From Gaeumannomyces sp. JS-464 (taxonomy: Eukaryota > Ascomycota > Sordariomycetes > Magnaporthales > Magnaporthaceae), in the NCBI GenBank assembly GCA_002197995.1, contig NGZR01000001.1:434001-498000 (forward strand): a DNA stretch of 64,000 nt, given 5' to 3'. A program made the translations under genes and the position numbers. The notes beneath the pieces are model-generated. The model worked only from the letters and a program-made list of their open reading frames with translations, did not search any database and had not been told where the DNA came from. Position 1 is the stretch's first letter, and each line of letters starts with the position of its first letter. Shown piece after piece: positions 57,030-64,000 of this stretch.

Positions 57030-60000
57030 AAAAGGTTTAAACGGCGGAACTTCCGTATTTATGGTTCGCGAAAAGCAAGCGAGTTAAAAAGGCTAGCACG
57101 CTTTTACGCCTTTTAATATTTCGGCGTATTTTTAAAACGTTAAGGTTTTAAAACACTTAAATGGCCCGTTATATTACGCTACCCCGGCGGACGGAAATAA
57201 CGGCTAACCCCTATTATAATTTAACGACTAATAGAAAGTTAAATACGCTAATTACCGGTTCGATAATATAAGCGAATTAAATAAAGCTACGTTAAAACCC
57301 GAGGACCATTTTAGCGTTAATATAAAACACCCCGAATATTTGTACCTTTTTTAAGCAAAATGCATTTATAAAAAATGCAAATTCCATTTATAACCTAAGC
57401 TTAAATACGATTTTTTTCCGCGAAAGTTAAAAAGTAAGCCAAAAATTAAACCCCGTTTAGCATTCCAATTACTACGGTAAAAGCTAGCCTAAATCGGCAA
57501 ATTTACCGCAGTTTTTAAACTTTACGAGCGGTACCCAATGCTATATATTATTAAAACGCTCGATTAAAAGAAATGCAAAACTGCGAAATGCAAAAAACAT
57601 ATAATATAAAAGGCGGAAGTTTAGCATTAGGGAATTATATAAGCGTATATGCCGTTTAACCCGAATAAAAGGACGAACGTACGGTATTCGTTCCTTTTAT
57701 TAAAAAAAAAAACTAAAAAAACCACCCGAACGGGAAGCACGAAATGGAAAAAAAAAATTAACAAAAACCCTTATAATAGCAAAATTAAGTTAATTATACG
57801 ACTTATTAACATTCCGGATAAAATATTAAAAAAAAGGTTAAAATAATAATCGATTACGAAGCATAAAGCGATTACGTATTGTTATAAACGGTTAAACGGT
57901 ATAAAATTTCCACGAAACGGAAACGCTAACCGTACTAATTTAAAACGGTCGAAAAAATACCTATCGCTTATATAAAAAAATAAATCGACCGAAAAATATA
58001 GCTAATAATATTACGCACCCGGAATAGGGAAAACGTTATTATTATATTAGATAAACTGGATATAAAAAAAGGAAATGTAATTTTCGAAATCCTTTAATTT
58101 AAGAAAAACAATTTACGGATAAATTAGGCTACCGGTTAAATCCAATAGGAAAAGCTACGAGTAATTAAAACGGTTTACTAATTATAAATCCAAACCGTAA
58201 GTATAAAAAGCAACGAAAAAAGGTTATAACGGTAATAAAACTTAGTAATTCATTTTTGCATTTAGCATTAACGAATACGCGATTATTTAAAGCGGAAAGC
58301 GATTAAAATAATCCAATTAATATTAAAAAACGGCTCGCGAATATTCCGGAAAAATATTACAAATACGAGAAATTGTTCCGGAAAAACCTAAAAACGGTGC
58401 TTCCTAAATATAAACCGTTGGATTTGGAAATTAAATTTAAGCTAAAAACGTAACTTAAATATTAAAAGTTGTATTAGCTTAGCTTTTAGCAATAAAAAGT
58501 GCTAAAAAAATAGCTAAAAGAAAACCTACGAAAAGGACATATTAAACTTTCCAACTTTTTAGTAAAATACGGAATCCTATAAAAAAAAAATAAAACGGAA
58601 CAAATATGCATCGATTACCGTTTATTAAATAAAACTACGATTAAAAATCGGTATCCTTTACTTTTTATCGATAAATTACGAAATAAGCTCGGCAAAGCCT
58701 AATATTTTACGGTTTTAAACTTACGGAAAGCTTATAACTTAATTATGGATAAAAGGGTTAAAAATAGCTTACGGCTTTTAAAAAAAGCTTAAATGCTATA
58801 AGTTTTTAATAATAACTTTTAGGCTTACTAACGCATTAACCACGTTTTAAAAAAATAATTAACCATATATTGCGCAAGCATTTCGACATTTTTGTTTTTA
58901 CGTATTTGGATATTTTGGTTTTTTCGAAAACGATAAAAAAGCATAACAGCACGTATATAAGTGCTTTAAAAATTGCTTAACGCAAAGCTTTTTATTAAAC
59001 CGGAAAAATGCGAATAGCATTCGCAAAAAGTCGCTTTTTTAAGGTTTTAATTACACCCGGACAAATTTGCATAAACCCTAAAAAGTTAAGGAAGTTAAAA
59101 AATGGCTTATATTTAAAAACGTTACGAAAATACAAAAGTTTTTAGGGTTTTTAAACTTTTATAAACGGTTTATCCGTAATTATAGCAAAATCGCCATACT
59201 ATTTACGAACTTTACTAAAAACGACTATTAGTTTTATTAAGAAAGGTAAAATAAAAAGCTTTTAAATAATTACGGGACGCCGTATTAAAAAAACTAATAT
59301 TAGCATTCCTAAACACAAAAAAAACCTTTCGAAGTTAAAACCGACGCGTCGAATTACGCGATCGGCGGCTAACTCGAGCGGGACGATTAAAAACGGTTGC
59401 ACTTTTACGCGTTTTTTTCGCAAAAGTTAAATAAATTTAAATTAAACTACCAAATTTACGAAAAAACTTTTAGCGATAATCCGAATATTTGAAAAATGGC
59501 GGCCATATTTTATAAAGCGAAGCATTAGGTTATAATATATACGAATTATAAAAACCTAACACATTTTACTATAAGCAAAAACTTAAATAAACGACAAATT
59601 CGCTAAAACGAATTTTTGCAAAACTATAATATCCGGATTAAATACCGGAAAGGGTTAAAAAACGGCCGGGCGGACGCTTTAAACCGACGGCCGAACTATT
59701 AGGTTGCAATATTTAAAAAATACGAGTAATTTTAACGAAAAAACCAAACGGATTTTTAATCCCGGCATAAAAGATGTTTATTAAAACGGTCCGGTAAGGA
59801 AAAGTTTAAACCCAAAAAAATCCAATAAATTTATAACCAATTATCATACGGTTATTAAAGCGTAAAAAAACGTAAAAACGGTTATAACAATATTACGGGT
59901 TTGCAAAAATTTAAACCGAAGTATAAAACGCAATAAAAAATTGCGAAAGCTGCGTTAAAAAACAAAGCTAGCAAATATAAGCTTTATAAGCTTTTGCAAC

Positions 60001-61075
60001 CATTGCTAACGCTAAGCGAAGCATAGCAAAAAGTTATTATAAATTTTGTTATTAAACTTTCCTAATCCAAAAACCGTTAATTAAAGTAAAATACGACAAT
60101 ATATTAGTAATAGTAATAGGTTTACCAAATACGCTTTGTTTTTACCATATAAAAAAGTAGCAACGTTACGGAGCTAGCGTACGTTTTTATTAGGCACGTA
60201 ATAGCGGAATACGGCACGTTAAACCGTTTAATTACGGATAAAAACAAGTTATTTATAAGCAAGTTTTAAAAAGGGCTTACGAGTAAGCTAAAAGCGAAAT
60301 ACTTTTTATTTATAATTTACCACCTTTAAACAAATGGATAAACAAAACGGACGAACTAAATTATAAAACAATATTTACGTTATTACGTTAATTATAAATA
60401 AAACAATTAGGTATAACTATTTTTTATAGCCCAATTCGCTTATAACAGCTTAATTTATAAAAGCATAAAAACTATACCGTTTTATACGAACTACGGGTTT
60501 ACGCTTACAACGTATAAAGAACTTAAAACAGGAAAGTATACTTTAGCAGCGGAAATACAAATAACGGAATTTACCAAACTGCATAAACACTTCCAAGCAA
60601 AGCTAAAAAGCTACGGCACCGTATAGCTATTTAAATAAACAAAAAAGGATTAAAAAACCGACTTTTAAAAAAGGGATAACGTTTATCTTTTTCGACGAAA
60701 TATTAAAACGAAACGACCGAGCGATAAATTAAACTATAAAAAATTAAAACCGTTTAAAATACTAAAAAAGGTTTCGAACGTAAATTATAAACTTCGATTA
60801 CCATTTATAAAATCCCACCCGGTTTTTTATATTTTTTATTCGAATTAGCGCTACCGGGTTTTAAAAGCGACGAGTTAATAAAAGTTAACCCGAAATAAAA
60901 ATACGAAATCGAAAAATTTTTAAACTATAAGCCGAAAAGCAAGCCTAAAAAGTACCTAGTTAAATGGAAAAGGTATAGCTACGAAAAAAACACGTAGGAA
61001 AAAAGAACCAACTTTATAAATTACTAAAAAGCTTTAACGAAATACCGGCAAAAACGCTTATAAAAAGGTTAGCAA
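57030..61075 (+). pseudogene. gypsy-2 pol
   Basis: Collinear with gypsy-1 pol. RT catalytic box near 58900 reads YLDIL, having lost one codon relative to Y-L-D-D-I-L, in addition to stops. RNase H (about 59,280–59,690), integrase (about 59,920–60,860) and chromodomain (about 60,880–61,075; KPKKYLVKWKRYSYEKNT) are all identifiable. Confidence 0.85.
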
Positions 61076-61146
61076 AAAAACGGCGAAGCGACGATCTTTT
61101 TTGGAAATACCCGCGATATTTCCAAAAAAAAACCGCCGGTTTTTTT

Positions 61147-61219
61147 AGCTTAACCGGAAATTAAACCCGGGATTTATAAAATGGGTGTTATAAATAATAC
61201 CGCTTTACTATTAGGTTAA
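61147..61219 (-). other. tRNA-like sequence 1 in the gypsy-2 3' region (antisense)
   Basis: Orthologous position and near-identical to 46757–46829, with extra transitions in the T-arm (CCGGG-TTTAATT-TCCGG). Confidence 0.5.
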
Positions 61220-61340
61220 AAAAAAACAGCACTTACCGGAATTAAATAAAGCAAAAAAGTTTACGCCAAACGGTTAGCAAAAAAAAAGGACAAAAATTCG
61301 ATAAACTTCGAAGTAAGCCTGAAAACTTATCGACTTTTAC

Positions 61341-61410
61341 AGTTATGCCGGGATTCGAACCCGAAACCTCGGCAAAAAAACCAAAACCACGCCTAATGCG
61401 CTATAAAACT
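61341..61410 (-). other. tRNA-like sequence 2 in the gypsy-2 3' region (antisense)
   Basis: Orthologous to 46955–47024, also 70 nt, with the B-box GGTTCGAATCC intact and partial acceptor pairing AGTTTTA/CATAACT. Confidence 0.55.
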
Positions 61411-62078
61411 TAAAAAAGTTATTAGAAAAAGTTACAACTTACTTTAGTTAAAAAGGGTAAGCAAGTTTAAATTAGGATTAACCTCGGGCACTTGCCAATC
61501 GGAAGGAAAGGAAAAAGCTACGGAAAGCTCGAAATGCAAGGCAACTTAACGGGCCGTTTGGTTGGCTTCCTTCCGCTTAACACGCTTTAACTTTTCCACC
61601 GAGTTAATGCCGCGACGCACCGCGCGCATTATCTTTTCCAGCCACATTCGTTTTTACTTTCGAAAGCGGAAAACTTTCTTTTCCGCCTTTTCCAGCTTAG
61701 CTTTAAATTTAAAATGCTAAACGACGATATTCCGAAATTTAAAAAAAAAGGCTTTAAAACGTCGCACCCCGAGCGATTAATCCGAAAACATTTTACGCAC
61801 CGAAACGAGTCCTAAAAAAAGGCTTTACACTTTTTACGCTTTAAAACCTTGTAATAGTACGAATAAAAAGGCATTTTGTAGCAATTAAGGAAAACAATCG
61901 CTAAAAGCTCCTTACGATTAACGGTTTTCTTTGCAAAAAAACGTTTTCGCATTTAACCGAACATTTTGTTAAAATAAAAGGGAATAGGAAATGGTAAAAA
62001 AGGAAAGTACTTACTATTAATAAAAGGCGGGGCGATAAAACGTGGTTAAAAGGATTTGGCTTAAAAGGGGAAACCTAA

Positions 62079-62529
62079 TGTTACGACCAGCATGCAAGCC
62101 TTTAAAATAGCAGGATAAAAGGGGGCTTTAAAGTGGTGCTTTCGCCCCGCTTTAATTACGTGGAAACACGTAAATAAAAAAGAGATTTATGGATTTATAA
62201 TAAAGCAACAAATTTAAAAAGGATTTGTAAATTTATAGCAAAGCAATAAATCTAAAAAGGATTTGTGGATTTGTGGTAAAGCTATAAATCTAACCTAATA
62301 TAAGGCAAAAAGCAGCGTATATATAAAGGATGGATTTCCTATTATTTTAGGTAGCTTTAACTAAGGCTTCGGCATTAGTTAACCTAAGTTAGCTCCTAAA
62401 CATCCCTTAAAGCAAGCAATTAAATTGTCCTTTTAAATTACATGTCCCCCTATCCATTAGTAACAGCGATACTATCCTTACCACCCCCCCGAGGTGCTTT
62501 ACTTTAAAAGCAAACCCTTAATTGTAACA
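62079..62529 (+). repeat. gypsy-2 3' LTR
   Basis: 451 bp, TGTTACGACCAGCATGCAAG...CCCTTAATTGTAACA, three subrepeats, preceded by AAAAGGGGAAACC (polypurine tract). Confidence 0.92.
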
Positions 62530-62619
62530 TTTTTGTACTTAAAAAATAGACAGCTTTTGGATATATATGAATTTAAAAGCCTTTTTACCTTAAAAACCGG
62601 TATTAGCACAATTGCTACA
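62530..62619 (+). repeat. Copia 3' LTR, right part
   Basis: Continues the copia LTR after gypsy-2 (TTTTTGTACTTAAAAAATAG, through ATTGCTACA), matching about 39410–39497. Confidence 0.8.
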
Positions 62620-62622
62620 AAC

Positions 62623-64000
62623 ACTTTTCGTAAATCCAAAGCCGTAAAATATTAGGCTTTGCCGAGCTTATCGCGCAATTCGTTAATAAAAAGCAAAAAA
62701 ATAATTTTTAATTATTTCGTTTAACGAGCGGTAATCGATATATATTCGCTTCGTCCCGTTTTTTTTTTATAAAATCTTATATCCTATTAAAAAATTAAAA
62801 GGTTTAAAATGTCCATTTCGTAAGTTTTCCTTTAATTGTTTTTTTAACACTTTTTATTACCGAGGATTAAATTAGTATAACTTTTAATACCTAAGTTACG
62901 TTTTTAATTTAAGCTTAATTTTAAAATTAAACGGTTTATATTTAAAAAGCACCGTTTTTAGGTTTTTTTAAACAATTTTTCGTATTTATAATATTTTTTT
63001 AAAATATTCGCAAATCGTTTTTTAATATTAATTTAATTATTTTAATCGTTTTCCATTTTGGATAATCGTATATTTATTAATGCTAAATGCGAAAGTGAAT
63101 TGCTAAATTTTGTTATTATTATAACCTTTTTTCGTTGCTTTTTACGTTTACGGTTTAAGGTTTGTAATTAGCGAACCGTTTTAATTACTCGTAACTTTTT
63201 CCATTGGATTTAGCTGGTAATTTAATTTATTTTTAAATTTTTTCCTAAAGTAAAAGATTTTAAAAATAACGTTTTTTTATATTTAATTTATTTAATATAA
63301 TAATAACGTATTCCGGGTGCGTAATATTATTAATTATATTTTTTAGTCGATTTTTTCTTATAAGCGACGGGTATTTTTTCGACCGTTTTTAATTAATACG
63401 GTTAATATTTCCGTTTTATAAGAATTTTATACCGTTTAATTATTTATAGCGATATATAATCGTTTTATATTTCGCAATTAATTATTATTTTAACTTTTTT
63501 TTTTAATATTTCATTCGGAATGTTAATAAATCGTATAATTAAATCCATTTTACTATTGCGAAGGTTTTTATCGGTTTTCCTTTTTTTCCATTTCGTACTT
63601 TTTATTTAAATAGTTTTTTTTAGTTTTTTAATAAAAGGAATAAATACCGTACGTTTGTTTTTTATTCGGGTTAAACGAAATATACGTTTGCGCGATTTTT
63701 TAATGCTACGTTTTCGCTTTTTATACCATATGTTTTTTGCATTTCGCAATTTCGCATTTCTTTTAATCGAGTTTTTAATAATATATAATATTAAATACCG
63801 TTCGCTGGGTTTAAAAACTGTAATAAATTTACCAATTCGAGTTAATTCTTACCGTGGCAATTGAAATGCTAAACGGGGTTTAATTTTAAACTCGTTTTTT
63901 ATTTTTTATAAGAAAAAATCGTATTTAAACTTAAATCGTAAATGGAATTTGCACTTTCCGTAAATACATTTTCCTTAAAAAAATGCAAATATCCCAAGTG
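62623..64000 (-). mobile_element. gypsy-3, 5' part (RT backwards toward gag), minus strand, runs off the window
   Basis: Read on the minus strand it matches gypsy-1 from about 44,322 (ACTTACGAAAAG) back through the RT start, the pre-RT region near 43,400–43,560, and the segment near 42,900–43,300. The plus-strand open stretch 63655–63864 is only the antisense of this. It begins abruptly at the copia LTR end. Confidence 0.8.

Larger units (their letters stand above)
55126..62529 (+). mobile_element. gypsy-2: complete Ty3/gypsy chromovirus copy, RIP-degraded, 7,404 bp
   Basis: Same family and orientation as gypsy-1, collinear from LTR to LTR. It lacks the 136-bp insertion and has three rather than four LTR subrepeats. 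Target duplication TTTTT at 55121–55125 and 62530–62534. It is inserted into the copia 3' LTR. Confidence 0.92.
39153..62619 (+). mobile_element. Ty1/copia-type retrotransposon, RIP-degraded, interrupted by three gypsy insertions
   Basis: Bounded by two copies of an LTR beginning TGTTAAATGGG and ending ATTGCTAC(A/G): the 5' copy at 39153–39498, the 3' copy at 54864–55125 continued at 62530–62619. Removing gypsy-1, the solo LTR, gypsy-2 and their target duplications leaves about 7.95 kb and LTRs of about 346 and 347 bp. Between them, in the plus direction, are recognisable integrase (about 49.95–50.66 kb) and then reverse transcriptase/RNase H (about 51.5–52.87 kb). Integrase before RT is the copia order. 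No intact frame survives. A clear target-site duplication was not found at its outer ends. Confidence 0.8.
37600..64000. other. AT-rich RIP-type heterochromatic block
   Basis: Base composition changes abruptly near 37,600. To the right, TA dinucleotides and A/T runs dominate and no intact gene is present, while CG remains common. Retrotransposon frames are recognisable but riddled with TAA and TAG where glutamine is expected, and Asp/Gly/His codons are converted by G-to-A or C-to-T changes. This is the signature of RIP acting on CpA. The whole block resolves into nested LTR retrotransposons listed separately. Confidence 0.9.

Noticed and set aside
63655..63864. 69-codon plus-strand ORF near the right end
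   Set aside because: Antisense of the RIP-degraded gypsy-3 pre-RT region; no independent coding signal.

Overview
The window comes from a filamentous ascomycete (Pezizomycotina, most likely Sordariomycetes). The GC-rich left half carries fungal genes with short GT–AG introns of about 50–100 bp: PEX16, an aminoadipate-reductase-type enzyme and a mitochondrial methylcitrate-cycle gene pair. The right 26 kb is extremely AT-rich. It holds retrotransposon coding regions whose glutamine codons have become TAA/TAG and whose catalytic Asp and His codons have become Asn and Tyr, while CG dinucleotides persist. That pattern fits repeat-induced point mutation (RIP) rather than CpG decay. No species can be named from the sequence alone.

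Layout. 0.1–17 kb is a gene-dense euchromatic block: PEX16 (−), an omega-type glutathione transferase (+), a type-I-like glutamine synthetase (−), a short-chain dehydrogenase (+), an aminoadipate reductase Lys2-like enzyme (+), methylisocitrate lyase (−) and, divergent from it, 2-methylcitrate synthase (+). The last two catalyse the final and first committed steps of propionyl-CoA disposal in mitochondria and share a 0.9-kb intergenic region. Several genes carry single-base frame breaks: one in the glutamine synthetase, two in the dehydrogenase, about twelve in the Lys2-like gene and one in methylisocitrate lyase. The codon content between breaks looks intact, so consensus errors are at least as likely as real decay.

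17–20 kb has no recognisable gene. 20.2–26.9 kb is a GC-rich Ty3/gypsy element on the minus strand with a permuted order: gag C-terminus, protease, (reverse transcriptase deleted), RNase H, integrase with chromodomain, a short LTR with primer-binding site, then a long gag N-terminal ORF. It lies between two diverged copies of a dispersed repeat. Next come a broken cytochrome P450 (28.4–29.1 kb), a secreted DUF4360-type protein (30.7–31.4 kb, −), 4 kb without genes, and a PD-(D/E)XK nuclease-like gene (35.9–37.2 kb) that is the last gene before the AT-rich block.

37.6–64 kb is a nested retrotransposon block. A minus-strand gypsy copy (gypsy-3, left part 37.7–39.15 kb, right part from 62.62 kb to the window end) is split by a copia-type element (39,153–62,619). 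That element is itself interrupted by a complete gypsy copy (gypsy-1, 40,530–48,179), a solo gypsy LTR (51,037–51,486) and a second complete gypsy copy (gypsy-2, 55,126–62,529) sitting inside the copia 3' LTR. The bookkeeping closes: with insertions removed the two copia LTRs measure about 346 and 347 bp. gypsy-1 also carries a 136-bp insertion with terminal inverted repeats and a perfect 5-bp target duplication, absent from gypsy-2. Both gypsy copies carry two antisense tRNA-like sequences downstream of the chromodomain.
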